This document shows positions 10,836 to 20,947 of a stretch of DNA of 64,000 nucleotides, piece by piece. The position numbers were made by a program, and so were the translations under genes. Position 1 is the stretch's first letter; the number at the start of each line of letters is the position of its first letter. Source of the stretch: Prochlorococcus sp. AG-402-B05. Lineage in GTDB: Bacteria; Cyanobacteriota; Cyanobacteriia; PCC-6307; Cyanobiaceae. The notes beneath the pieces are model-generated. The model saw only the letters and a program-made list of their open reading frames with translations, ran no database searches and was not told where the DNA came from. The DNA lies in the NCBI GenBank assembly GCA_003279635.1, contig QCHK01000008.1, positions 1-64,000 on the forward strand, given 5' to 3'.

Positions 10836-12011
10836 TCAATCTATCCATTCTATTTCTGTACATCTGTTCGATTTTAAGAGTTGATTTGTTTCATTATTGG
10901 TCTTTAAAGGTTCATGTGAAATTACTGAAATAATCCCCTTTCTATGCAATTCCTTTTGTTTTTTTAATGCTTTATACAAATTTGCACTTTGCTTATATGC
11001 GATTAAAATTTTTACACTATTAACAAGTTTATCATTGCTTGTGGAGACTAATTCTCTTACTTTATCAACGCTAATACTAAAACCAATTCCGTAGCAATTT
11101 TGGGCGCTTGAACTAAATTTTTTAACTAAATCATCATATCTACCACCTTTAGCAATAGTAATAGGAGCACTTGTTGATGATGAAACAAGAGAAAATGTTA
11201 ATCCACTATATAATTTATATTTGGTTCCTAATGTAGGGTCTAGTTGTACTTCTATTCCTTTCTCTTTAGCTAATGGCTCAATAATAGTAAATAATTCCTT
11301 TAGTTTATCAATGTATGAATTTGAGCCATATATGTTTTTTAGATTAGTTAACACTTTTTCAGGTTTTCCTCTCATATTCATGATGGTTTTGATAAACATT
11401 CTTTGTTCTTCTTTTACATCAAGTGTAGTCAATGCTATGTAATCAAGATCGCAGAGAATTTTTTTTATTTGGTCTATCTTGGTTGAATCAAATGAGCTTA
11501 AAATAAGTTCCAATAGATATGTATTTCCAATAAGCAATGTCATTTTATATTTCTGATCAATTTCAATTACTTCTAATGATTCGATGAGAAGAGATAGAAG
11601 TTCTATTTCTGCATTAATTGCCTTTGTTCCTATCAATTCAACTCCGCTTTGAAATGACTCTTCAATATCAATACCACCATCAATGCTTTGATTGCATTTG
11701 AATGAAGTTCCTGTTGACCAAAAACGAAGTGGCCTTTCATATTCATAAAATCTAGTTGAAGCAGCTCGAACAATTGACGCTGTTATTTCAGGTCTTAATC
11801 CAAGAGCCTCATCAGAAACGATTTTTAGTATTTCATTGTTCGAAATCCCACCAGCTGCCGTCAATGTGTCTAGACGTTCTATGTGCGGCGGTGATATTCG
11901 CTCATATCCCCATAGTTGATATAGAGAGGAAAGTTTTGATGCAATGAGATGGTTCTTTCTTACTTGCTGAGGATTTAAGTCGCGCGCACCCGAGGCAGGT
12001 TGCAATGTCAT
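10836..12011 (-). CDS. hisZ: ATP phosphoribosyltransferase regulatory subunit HisZ
   Basis: HisRS-like class II fold: PASGARDLNPQQVRKNHLIASKL, LRPEITASIVRA, AKGGRYDDLVKKF. Too short and divergent for a full HisRS. Confidence 0.88.
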   Translation of the reverse strand: MTLQPASGARDLNPQQVRKNHLIASKLSSLYQLWGYERISPPHIERLDTLTAAGGISNNEILKIVSDEALGLRPEITASIVRAASTRFYEYERPLRFWSTGTSFKCNQSIDGGIDIEESFQSGVELIGTKAINAEIELLSLLIESLEVIEIDQKYKMTLLIGNTYLLELILSSFDSTKIDQIKKILCDLDYIALTTLDVKEEQRMFIKTIMNMRGKPEKVLTNLKNIYGSNSYIDKLKELFTIIEPLAKEKGIEVQLDPTLGTKYKLYSGLTFSLVSSSTSAPITIAKGGRYDDLVKKFSSSAQNCYGIGFSISVDKVRELVSTSNDKLVNSVKILIAYKQSANLYKALKKQKELHRKGIISVISHEPLKTNNETNQLLKSNRCTEIEWID

Positions 12012-12053
12012 TATTTGAATCTTTTTATTTCTTAAGGATCACATAAATTAAGA

Positions 12054-12920
12054 CTATTTTCCACCATAAGACTTAGGGGTTAATGGTTTAATTTTTCCAA
12101 GTTCTTTTATGAGCTCATTTTGTATCTCTGGATTACAAGCAAGAATTCTACCGGTATTGAGATCAAAATCTCCAGAAGGATAATTGGAAACTATTCCACC
12201 CGCCATTTCGACAAGTGGTACTCCTGCTGCCATATCCCATTTTGCAAGTCCACGTTCCCAAAAACCATCAACTTTGCCTGAGGCTACAAATGCTAGATCT
12301 ACAGCGGCTGCTCCTCCTCTTCTTACCCCATGGGTAAGATGGGTTAGCCAACAAAATTCTGAATAATTATTATCTAATACTTCTCGTCGGTCATATGCGA
12401 AACCTGTAACTAAGAGTGAATCAGATAAGGAATTCGTGTTCGTTACATTTATTTTTTCGCCATTACAATATGATCCATGTTCTGGAGAAGCGTAATAAAT
12501 TTCATTCAAAGAAGGTACTGATATTGCTCCCAATATTGGATTGCTATCCCAAATTAAACCTATTGAAGTTGCGAAAAATGGATATCCATGGGCATAGTTT
12601 GTTGTTCCATCAAGAGGGTCTATACACCATTTTAATTCACCATCCTTTGACTTATATCCACTTTCTTCAGCAAGAATAGAAATGTAAGGAGTCTCTTTTT
12701 CTAAATATTCTATTATTAATTTTTCACATTCTATATCTGCATTAGTAACAAGATCTCCAGCAGTTCCCTTACATTTTATCGTTTTAATCCTTCCATAATT
12801 ATTCATTAGAGATGCTCCCCCTTTCTCTGCGGCCTGCTTGGCAATTTCTAATAATTTATTAATTTCATCTTTATCTAAACCTGCATTCAAAGCAGCGGTT
12901 TTACAATATGGTATTACCAT
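12054..12920 (-). CDS. Inositol monophosphatase family protein
   Basis: ILAEESG, WCIDPLDGTTNYAHGYPFFATSIGL, WDMAAGVPLVEMAGG motifs. Confidence 0.92.
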   Translation of the reverse strand: MVIPYCKTAALNAGLDKDEINKLLEIAKQAAEKGGASLMNNYGRIKTIKCKGTAGDLVTNADIECEKLIIEYLEKETPYISILAEESGYKSKDGELKWCIDPLDGTTNYAHGYPFFATSIGLIWDSNPILGAISVPSLNEIYYASPEHGSYCNGEKINVTNTNSLSDSLLVTGFAYDRREVLDNNYSEFCWLTHLTHGVRRGGAAAVDLAFVASGKVDGFWERGLAKWDMAAGVPLVEMAGGIVSNYPSGDFDLNTGRILACNPEIQNELIKELGKIKPLTPKSYGGK

Positions 12921-13134
12921 GACTATTTTTTTTATTTATATTAATCGTCTACTATTGGAAGATTCTATTTATCTTTAAATCAATTTATTCTCATCAATAA
13001 ATTAATGATTACTAGGAACTTGTTTGGTATAAAAGTATTTAATAAATAAATCCGATAGTTAAATTTTTATAAGACCTCTGTTGTGGTATATATTTAAATT
13101 CAGCATTTGAAAGACATTTCATGGCTGATTCCAA

Positions 13135-13221
13135 GGAGAGGTGGCCGAGTGGTTGAAGGCGCAGCACTGGAAATGCTGTATAGGGGCAACCCTATCGAGG
13201 GTTCGAATCCCTCTCTCTCCG
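13135..13221 (+). tRNA. tRNA-Ser (anticodon GGA)
   Basis: GGAGAGG acceptor, TGGCCGAGTGGTTGAAGGCG D-arm, CAGCACTGGAAATGCTG anticodon arm, long variable arm, GGTTCGAATCC T-arm, TCTCTCC-G. Confidence 0.96.
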
Positions 13222-13257
13222 TATCGCAAGCTAACTTTTAATAAAAAAGCTTTAGTG

Positions 13258-14061
13258 TTATCCAAATTTTCCAGAGATATAGTCTTGAGTTGATTTTTGC
13301 TTTGGTGAATTGAACATGTTTTTTGTTTTATCAAACTCAACTAAAAATCCAATTTTTCCACCTAAATCTTTATCTTTTTTCTCTGTGTTGAAAAAAGCTG
13401 TGTAATCACTGACTCTATTGGCTTGTTGCATATTGTGCGTAACAATAATGATTGTAAAATTCTTCTTTAATTCGTGAATTGTCTCTTCAATTTTTAATGT
13501 AGATAATGGATCAAGTGCTGAGCATGGCTCATCCATTAAGATCACATCAGGTTCAATAGCGATTGTCCTTGCTATGCATAATCTTTGTTGTTGACCGCCA
13601 GATAATGAATAACCACTTTCGTTTAATTTATCCTTGCACTCATCCCAAACAGCTGCCTTTGTAAGAGATTCTTCTACTAATTGATCCATATTACCTTTAT
13701 ATCCATTAACTCTTGCACCAAAGGCAATATTTTCGTAAATACTTTTAGGAAAAGGATTGGGTTGTTGAAAAACCATTCCAATTCTTCTTCTAACTTCAAC
13801 TGGATCTATATCCTCTGCATATATATCTATCCCTTCAAAAATAACACTACCTGATAATTTGCAACCTTCTATTAAATCGTTCATTCGGTTGATTGCTCTA
13901 ATGACAGTAGATTTACCACATCCTGATGGACCAATAAAAGATGTAACTTGATTCTTTTCAATATCACAAAACACATTTTTAACTGCAACTGAATTTCCAT
14001 ATTTAATTGATACATTGTCTAGTGAGACTGAAGATGTAGATTTTATATTTTTTTTATTCAT
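13258..14061 (-). CDS. pstB: Phosphate ABC transporter ATP-binding protein
   Basis: Walker [10 protein letters not shown], signature [13 protein letters not shown], Walker [13 protein letters not shown]. Confidence 0.96.
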   Translation of the reverse strand: MNKKNIKSTSSVSLDNVSIKYGNSVAVKNVFCDIEKNQVTSFIGPSGCGKSTVIRAINRMNDLIEGCKLSGSVIFEGIDIYAEDIDPVEVRRRIGMVFQQPNPFPKSIYENIAFGARVNGYKGNMDQLVEESLTKAAVWDECKDKLNESGYSLSGGQQQRLCIARTIAIEPDVILMDEPCSALDPLSTLKIEETIHELKKNFTIIIVTHNMQQANRVSDYTAFFNTEKKDKDLGGKIGFLVEFDKTKNMFNSPKQKSTQDYISGKFG

Positions 14062-14092
14062 TATCTTATTTTCTTATTAGTTTTGATCATAA

Positions 14093-15007
14093 TCATACTT
14101 TATTTTTTGAAAAAGCACCAAGTGTGCCTATCCATCTTGAAAGGATATTAAGACTTAAAAGTACAACAACTAATATGAATGATGCTGCCCATGCTAGTTG
14201 ATTTTGGGCTTCATATGGTTCAAGAGCAAAATTGTAAATTAACACTGACAATGAACCCATTTCATAGAAAAGATCATCAAAACTTGTAATGTAGTAACGG
14301 GAGAAAAGAGCTGTAAACATTAATGGAGCTGTTTCTCCTGCTGCCCTAGCGAGTGCTAATAATACGCCTGTAGAAATTGAACTAAATGCAGCTGGTAATG
14401 TGATATTTGTTATCATCAAGAATTTTGATGCACCAACTCCAAATGCAGCTCTTCTCATGTCATTTGGAACTAATTTAAGTGCTTCATCAGTTGTTTTAAT
14501 TATTGTTGGAACCATTAAAATTGAAAGTGATATTCCGCCAGCGATACCGCTAAACATTGATCCAAATAGTATCTTAGTAGAGACAATAATTGCGTATATA
14601 AATACACCAGCAATTATAGAAGGAACCCCAGCAAGAACATTTGATCCAAACCTTATAAATTTAGCAAAGTTTCCTGATTTTGAATATTCGGCAAGATATA
14701 TTCCACCTCCTACTCCAACAGGTATTGATATTATTGAAGCAATAACTGACATTATAAAAGTCCCAGTAATTGCTGGCCCTATTCCTCCAGCTGATAGAAG
14801 ATCATCTCCGGGTGGCTCGGGTTCAAGTATTAAGGTATCTAAGTTTATATAACTTCCACCTTTAATTAATACATAGCTTATGACTAATATTAAAGGAAGT
14901 ACAGAAATGATGGCAAAAAGAGCAACAGCTAAAGTTAAGGCTTTGTTCCCAACATTTCTAGTTAGAGAGGGATTATAAGTTAGTGATTTTTGTGAAGTAT
15001 AATTCAT
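14093..15007 (-). CDS. pstA: Phosphate ABC transporter permease PstA
   Basis: 304 aa polytopic; GVGGGIYLAEYS, RRAAFGVGASKFLMITNITLPAA, ARAAGETAPL. Confidence 0.95.
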   Translation of the reverse strand: MNYTSQKSLTYNPSLTRNVGNKALTLAVALFAIISVLPLILVISYVLIKGGSYINLDTLILEPEPPGDDLLSAGGIGPAITGTFIMSVIASIISIPVGVGGGIYLAEYSKSGNFAKFIRFGSNVLAGVPSIIAGVFIYAIIVSTKILFGSMFSGIAGGISLSILMVPTIIKTTDEALKLVPNDMRRAAFGVGASKFLMITNITLPAAFSSISTGVLLALARAAGETAPLMFTALFSRYYITSFDDLFYEMGSLSVLIYNFALEPYEAQNQLAWAASFILVVVLLSLNILSRWIGTLGAFSKNKV

Positions 15008-15973
15008 TTATTGATATTTTAAGCTTAATCTTTTTACAATCCACTGAGCAAATACATTAACCAATAAGGTTAATATCATTAGGATTAATGCTGCATACAT
15101 TAGAGATGAGACTTGGCTTCCATCTGCTTCACCAAATTGATTGGCAAGCATGGCTGAAATTGTATATGAAGGAGCAAACATTGACCAACTAAAGTTATTT
15201 GAATTGCCAATAATCATTGTGACTGCCATTGTCTCACCCATAGCTCTTCCTAGAGCAAGTAAAACTCCTCCTGTTATTCCAGAAATTGCGGCTGGAATAA
15301 TAACTTTAAAAATAGTAGTCCACCTTGATGCTCCAATTCCATATGCAGCTTGCCTAAGTTTTAATGGAACTTGATTTAGAGAATCTTTTGAAATAGATGT
15401 AATTATAGGTAATATCATTACCACAAGTATTAATATTGCTGGCATCATTCCAGCGCCCAAAGGTTGGGTGCTGAAAAATGGTATAAATCCAAATAGTTCG
15501 TATATTATGTTCAAAAATGGTCTAATAAACGGTTCCATAATAAATACAGCCCATAGACCTAACACTACTGATGGAATAGCGGCTAAAAGCTCAACCATTA
15601 TTCCAATTATATTTCTTATATATTCGGGAATTATATTTTCAGTTATAAATATTGCAGTGCCGACGCCCAATGGAACTGCAATTAATAATGAAGCAATCGA
15701 TGTGAAAAGGGTTCCATAAATAGCTGTGAATGCACCGTACTCATCTGTAACTGGATTCCATGCTGAGCTAAAAAGAAACCTCAGTCCATATCTTGAAATT
15801 GATTCATTAGATTCATAGTAAACGACTGCAAATATGGAAAAAAGCACTATGGCTACCATTGAAGCCATGGCAACAACAATATTTTTAAAACCAACATCTA
15901 CCAACTTCTCTGAAGTTGGTCTTGTTCTCAGTGAAAATTTCGATGTACTTGCTTTGTCCACGTGCAAAAGCAA
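15008..15973 (-). CDS. pstC: Phosphate ABC transporter permease PstC
   Basis: 321 aa polytopic; AAIPSVVLGLWAVF, LRQAAYGIGASRWTTIFKVIIPAA, LGRAMGETMAV. Confidence 0.95.
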   Translation of the reverse strand: MLLHVDKASTSKFSLRTRPTSEKLVDVGFKNIVVAMASMVAIVLFSIFAVVYYESNESISRYGLRFLFSSAWNPVTDEYGAFTAIYGTLFTSIASLLIAVPLGVGTAIFITENIIPEYIRNIIGIMVELLAAIPSVVLGLWAVFIMEPFIRPFLNIIYELFGFIPFFSTQPLGAGMMPAILILVVMILPIITSISKDSLNQVPLKLRQAAYGIGASRWTTIFKVIIPAAISGITGGVLLALGRAMGETMAVTMIIGNSNNFSWSMFAPSYTISAMLANQFGEADGSQVSSLMYAALILMILTLLVNVFAQWIVKRLSLKYQ

Positions 15974-16112
15974 TTTACATTATGAATCTATATCTAATTT
16001 GAAATTTTTCACTAAGAGAGGGTTAATGATTGGCTTTAAGTGTTGAAGGGTACATAATAAGTATTGAATACCCTTAAATGCTAGTTACTGTGGGGCTTAA
16101 ATAAGTATTGCC

Positions 16113-18113
16113 ATGGGGAGAATAGTTGGCATTGACTTGGGAACGACTAATTCCGTTGTAGCGGTGTTGGAGGCTGGTAGGCCTGTTGTTATTGCTAGTG
16201 CTGAAGGTGCTAGAACCACGCCATCAGTTGTTGGCTTTACGAAGGAATCTGAATTGTTAGTTGGTCAACTTGCTAGACGGCAATTAGTTCTTAATCCCAA
16301 AAACACTTTCTCCAATTTAAAAAGATTTGTTGGCAGAGCATGGGATGAGCTTGAAGAAACAAGCCTTTCAGTTCCTTATAGCGTCCGCTCAAATGATCAG
16401 GGAAATGTTCGCATCACATCTCCTATAACAAAACGGGAATATGCGCCTGAGGAACTTATTGGCAATATTATTAGAAAGTTGATAGATGACGCTGAAACAT
16501 ATTTAGGAGAAAACGTTGATGCTGCTGTAATCACTGTTCCCGCTTATTTCAACGATTCACAAAGACAAGCTACCCGAGATGCTGCGATTTTGGCTGGCAT
16601 ATCTGTTGAAAGGATTCTAAATGAACCAACCTCCGCCGCTCTTGCTTATGGATTTGATAAAAGCTCATCTAGAAAAGTTTTGGTTTTTGATTTAGGGGGT
16701 GGAACATTTGATGTGTCTTTAATGTCCATTTCCAATGGTGTCTTTGATGTAAAGGCAACTTCAGGTGATACACAATTGGGAGGTAATGATTTTGATCAAA
16801 GAATTGTTGACTGGCTTGCTGAAGATTTTTTAGCAAAGAATAAACTTGACTTAAGAAGAGATAGGCAATCATTACAAAGACTTACCGAAGCAGCTGAGAA
16901 AGCTAAACAAGAACTTTCTGGTGTTCAAGCCACACCTATCTCACTCCCTTTTATTTCCACAGGAAAAGATGGTCCATTACATATAGAAACTACCCTAAGT
17001 AGAAAAAAGTACGAGAGTCTTTGCAATGACCTTTTAGACAGATTATTTGATCCTGTTAATACTGTTATTGATGATTCAGGGTGGAATCCTGAGGATATTG
17101 ATGAAGTTGTTCTTGTAGGTGGAAGTACACGTATGCCAATGGTAAAGCAATTAGTTAAAACATTAGTTCCAAATCCACCTTGTCAATCTGTTAACCCTGA
17201 TGAAGTTGTTGCTATTGGTGCGGCAATTCAAGGGGGGATTCTTTCAGGAGAGTTGAGAGACCTTTTATTGAATGATGTCACACCTCTCTCTTTAGGACTA
17301 GAAACTGTAGGTGGATTAATGAAAGTTCTAATTCCACGTAATACCTCCATACCAGTTAGACAATCCGATGTGTTTAGCACATCTGCTTCCAACCAATCAT
17401 CAGTTGAAATTCATATATGGCAAGGAGAGAGGCAAATGGCCTCAGACAACAAATCACTGGGAAAATTCAGATTATCTGGTATTCCACCTGCCCCTCGAGG
17501 TGTTCCTCAAGTTCAGGTGGCTTTTGATATTGATGCCAATGGTTTATTAGAAGTCAGTGCCACTGATAGAACTACTGGGAGGAAACAGTCTGTAAGTGTT
17601 ACTGGCGGCTCAAATTTGAATCAAAATGAAGTTAATAAGTTGATTGAGGAGTCCAAAGTAAAAGCATCTGAAGATAGAAAAAAGCGAGCTTCTATTGATC
17701 AGAAAAATAATGCTTTAACACTTGTTGCTCAAGCTGAGAGGCGGCTAAGAGACGCTTCACTTGAGTTGGGGCCCTATGGCGCTGAGAGACAACAAAGATC
17801 TGTAGAGGTTGCGATGAGGGACGTTGAAGATTTGCTGCAAGATAATGATTTGCAAGAACTCGAATATGCAGTCGGTTCACTACAAGAAGCATTATTTGGT
17901 TTGAATCGTCGTTTATCAGCAGAAAGAAAAACAGATTCAAATCCCATACAAGGTATTAAAAATACTTTTGGGTCATTAAAGGATGAGTTGTTTTCTGACG
18001 ACTACTGGGATGATGATCCTTGGGATTATTCTCAAGGGCGTCAAAATAGAAATGGTGATAATAATTATGGGAGAAGGGATGTAGATCCTTGGGATAATGA
18101 CTACTATCGTTGA
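16113..18113 (+). CDS. dnaK: Hsp70 family chaperone, DnaK-type
   Basis: 666 aa; [42 protein letters not shown]; non-canonical D/W/Y-rich C-terminus. Confidence 0.96.
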   Translation: MGRIVGIDLGTTNSVVAVLEAGRPVVIASAEGARTTPSVVGFTKESELLVGQLARRQLVLNPKNTFSNLKRFVGRAWDELEETSLSVPYSVRSNDQGNVRITSPITKREYAPEELIGNIIRKLIDDAETYLGENVDAAVITVPAYFNDSQRQATRDAAILAGISVERILNEPTSAALAYGFDKSSSRKVLVFDLGGGTFDVSLMSISNGVFDVKATSGDTQLGGNDFDQRIVDWLAEDFLAKNKLDLRRDRQSLQRLTEAAEKAKQELSGVQATPISLPFISTGKDGPLHIETTLSRKKYESLCNDLLDRLFDPVNTVIDDSGWNPEDIDEVVLVGGSTRMPMVKQLVKTLVPNPPCQSVNPDEVVAIGAAIQGGILSGELRDLLLNDVTPLSLGLETVGGLMKVLIPRNTSIPVRQSDVFSTSASNQSSVEIHIWQGERQMASDNKSLGKFRLSGIPPAPRGVPQVQVAFDIDANGLLEVSATDRTTGRKQSVSVTGGSNLNQNEVNKLIEESKVKASEDRKKRASIDQKNNALTLVAQAERRLRDASLELGPYGAERQQRSVEVAMRDVEDLLQDNDLQELEYAVGSLQEALFGLNRRLSAERKTDSNPIQGIKNTFGSLKDELFSDDYWDDDPWDYSQGRQNRNGDNNYGRRDVDPWDNDYYR

Positions 18114-19014
18114 TCCTAATTATTGGTCTCTACTAGGAGTCTCTCCAGAATGTGATTCTAATGAGCTTAAATCCGCCTTTAGGAAAGAGGCAAGAAAGTG
18201 GCACCCCGATTTAAATAAAAATGATGTCAACGCAGAGGAAAGATTTAAATTAATTAATGAAGCCTATGCGATTCTTAGCGATCCAAATAAAAGAAGGGAA
18301 TGGGAGAAACAAAATAATAAAAATAAAGATATCTTTGATAATAGATTCCCAACCTATGAGGAATATATAGATCTTGTATTAGGAATTAAAACAGATTTAA
18401 AAAGTGAAAGTGATGATCAATATTCAGAACATTCTGAAGATGAATACGAAAACTTTGAACAAACTATTTTTAATGAATATGTTCCTACAACTAGTGAACC
18501 AGCGCCACCTCCAACTTTAATTTATGAAGATCAAGAATCAATTGTAGAAATCTCACCAGATCAAGCTCTTTATGGATCTTCAGTTGAAATCCAGTTACAA
18601 GACGGCACTCTTGTTGAGGTGTTAACTCCGCCATTTGCAGGGGATGGATGGAGATTACGAATAGAAGGTGCTGCAATAGGTTGTCGAGATCATTTTGTAC
18701 AATTAAAAGTACAAACAGAAGATGGTCTAAGAATTGATGGATTAAGAGTTACATATCGTCTTGAATTGTTTCCACATGATGCTTTATTGGGATGTGCTGT
18801 AGATATTCCAACTTTAAATGGATCTGTTACATTACAAGTTCCTCCTAATTCATCTACAGGGAGATTATTAAGACTTAGAGGACGTGGATTGGAATACGGA
18901 GAATATCGTGGAGATCAAATCGTTGAAATAATTATTGTGTTACCAGATAATTTAAGTGATTCTGAACTAGCATTATATCAGCGTCTAAATGAAATATCTA
19001 TGGAGAATTATTAG
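18097..19014 (+). CDS. DnaJ-class co-chaperone without Zn-finger
   Basis: N-terminal J domain ([14 protein letters not shown]) and C-terminal DnaJ domain ([20 protein letters not shown]); start overlaps the dnaK end by 17 nt. Confidence 0.92.
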   Translation: MTTIVDPNYWSLLGVSPECDSNELKSAFRKEARKWHPDLNKNDVNAEERFKLINEAYAILSDPNKRREWEKQNNKNKDIFDNRFPTYEEYIDLVLGIKTDLKSESDDQYSEHSEDEYENFEQTIFNEYVPTTSEPAPPPTLIYEDQESIVEISPDQALYGSSVEIQLQDGTLVEVLTPPFAGDGWRLRIEGAAIGCRDHFVQLKVQTEDGLRIDGLRVTYRLELFPHDALLGCAVDIPTLNGSVTLQVPPNSSTGRLLRLRGRGLEYGEYRGDQIVEIIIVLPDNLSDSELALYQRLNEISMENY

Positions 19015-19070
19015 AAATATATTGTTTATTCAATTTATCGATTTATAATCAAATTGGTTATTTATTTATT

Positions 19071-19463
19071 ATGTTAGTTCATGTCCTTTTGTATGAAGCA
19101 GGGACTGAAAGTGAAGGTATACACTCCCTCGAACTTAAGGGAACGACAGTAATCCTTATGTTCGAGGATAAGGACGATGCTGAACGATATTGTGGACTTT
19201 TAGAAGCACAAGACTTTCCAACACCATCCGTTGAGGAGTTAACGAGGACAGATATTGAAGCATTTTGTATTGAAGCTGGTTATGAACCCCGCTTTGTAGA
19301 AAAAGGATTTATCCCAAGAACCGATGAAGAGCGCCTTATGATTTCACCACCTCTTTCAAATTTAGAAGTAGGAAATTGGCAAAATCAAGATAATTTAAAT
19401 GAACAAATATCCTCTAATGATCAACTTCAAGATATAAAAAAGCGTTTAGAAAATCTTTTATGA
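19071..19463 (+). CDS. DUF3110-type protein
   Basis: 130 aa; VLLYEAGTESEGIHSLELKGTTVILMFEDKDDAERYCGLLEAQDFPTPSVE. Confidence 0.75.
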   Translation: MLVHVLLYEAGTESEGIHSLELKGTTVILMFEDKDDAERYCGLLEAQDFPTPSVEELTRTDIEAFCIEAGYEPRFVEKGFIPRTDEERLMISPPLSNLEVGNWQNQDNLNEQISSNDQLQDIKKRLENLL

Positions 19464-20391
19464 GTGATACAAATAATCATTCAAAAGATTTTATTCCTCG
19501 AATACTAACAGAGCAGATTAATTTAACTTCTAATAAAAATTATACAAAGTCTACAAAATAAATAGTTAATATTTTTTCTGAAGCTGATGAAGAACCTCAA
19601 AAAGCTGTTGAGCGAGTTATCCCAGAATTAAATAATGCTATTGATAAGAACATTTCAAGACTAAAATTAAATGGTAGATTATTTTACTGTGGTATTAGAA
19701 CTTCAGGAAGATTAGGTGTACTTGGTGCCTCTGAATGTCCCCCAACTTTTTGCACGAATCCAGATTTGGTACAAGGCATAATTGATGGAGGTATATCATC
19801 GCTAATAAGAAGTTCAGAACATCTTGAGGATGTATCTGAGATTGCTATCGCTGATCTTACAGATAGCAATTTCTCATATAGAGATGCCTTAATAGGTACA
19901 ACAGCAAGTGGAAGAACTCCTATGTTTTGTGGGCATTAAACTATTCCAAAAGTATAAGCGCACTGACTATTTCTATTTCATCAATTTTTCGAAAGAGATT
20001 CAACTTTAGATAATGATATCGATATTAGGCTGATTACTGGACCTGAAATTCTTGCAGGTTCCACATGATTAAAAGCTGGAACTCTTACAAAGATGGCTAT
20101 AAAAATAATTTCTACATCTGTGCTGATTAAAATAGGTAATGTTTATGGCATTAGAATGATTGATTTATCAGTATCCAAAGATAAATTATTGAATATAGCA
20201 ATCGGTATTTTATTTGATATTGATCGGTTGATAAAGAAACTGCTTTTCGACTTTTAAAGAAGACAAATGGATCTGTAAAACTATCTTTATTAATTGCTTT
20301 GTCTGGTATGGATGTTATAGATGCTAAGCAATTACTTAATGATTCAAAGGGTAATTTAAGAACTGCACTAATTAGAGTTAAAGATAATTGA
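19460..20391 (+). pseudogene. murQ: Decayed N-acetylmuramic acid 6-phosphate etherase (MurQ) gene
   Basis: Conceptual translation MSDTNNHSKDFIPRILTEQINL...K*IVNIFSEADEEPQKAVERVIPELNNAIDKNISRLKLNGRLFYCGIRTSGRLGVLGASECPPTFCTNPDLVQGIIDGG...ALIGTTASGRTPMFCGH*..., 5 in-frame stops, then a frameshift near 20225 into VDKETAFRLLKKTNGSVKLSLLIALSGMDVIDAKQLLNDSKGNLRTALIRVKDN*. Confidence 0.9.
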
Positions 20392-20480
20392 ATTATGTTC
20401 AATTAAACTTTAAGTATACATATTATACTTTCTGCAATAAGCTTTAAAGGTAGTTATTATGAGAAAAATTTACTTGAGTT

Positions 20481-20918
20481 ATGTCTAAAGTATTGATGGA
20501 AACAGATAAAGGCCAATTGACTATTGACCTCTTTGATAATGATGCACCCAAAACAGTAGAAAACTTTTTGAAGCTTGTTAAAGAAGGTTTTTACAATGGC
20601 CTTTCTTTTCACAGAGTCATTAATGGGTTTATGGCTCAAGGCGGATGTCCAAATACAAGAGAGGGATCAAGAGGGATGCCTGGGACTGGAGGCCCTGGAT
20701 ATTCAATCAATTGTGAAATTAATTCAAACAAACATGAAGCTGGTTCTCTTTCTATGGCTCACGCAGGAAAGGATACTGGAGGGAGCCAATTCTTTTTAGT
20801 TCATGCTCCACAACCACATTTGGATGGAGTACATACAGTTTTTGGTAAAACCAATGATATTAAAATTCTTCTATCTATCACTAATGGTACTAAAATTAAT
20901 ACTGTAAGCGTAATTTAA
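20481..20918 (+). CDS. Cyclophilin-type peptidyl-prolyl cis-trans isomerase
   Basis: [15 protein letters not shown]...[36 protein letters not shown]. Confidence 0.95.
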   Translation: MSKVLMETDKGQLTIDLFDNDAPKTVENFLKLVKEGFYNGLSFHRVINGFMAQGGCPNTREGSRGMPGTGGPGYSINCEINSNKHEAGSLSMAHAGKDTGGSQFFLVHAPQPHLDGVHTVFGKTNDIKILLSITNGTKINTVSVI

Positions 20919-20947
20919 TAGACTTAAATTTATTATCTAATCTTTTA

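Noticed and set aside
14400-14852. + strand 150-aa ORF opposite pstA
   Set aside because: Antisense of a strongly recognisable permease; long antisense frames here reflect codon usage.
19684-19869. Minus-strand 61-aa ORF
   Set aside because: Antisense to the murQ pseudogene, whose + strand translation is clearly recognisable.
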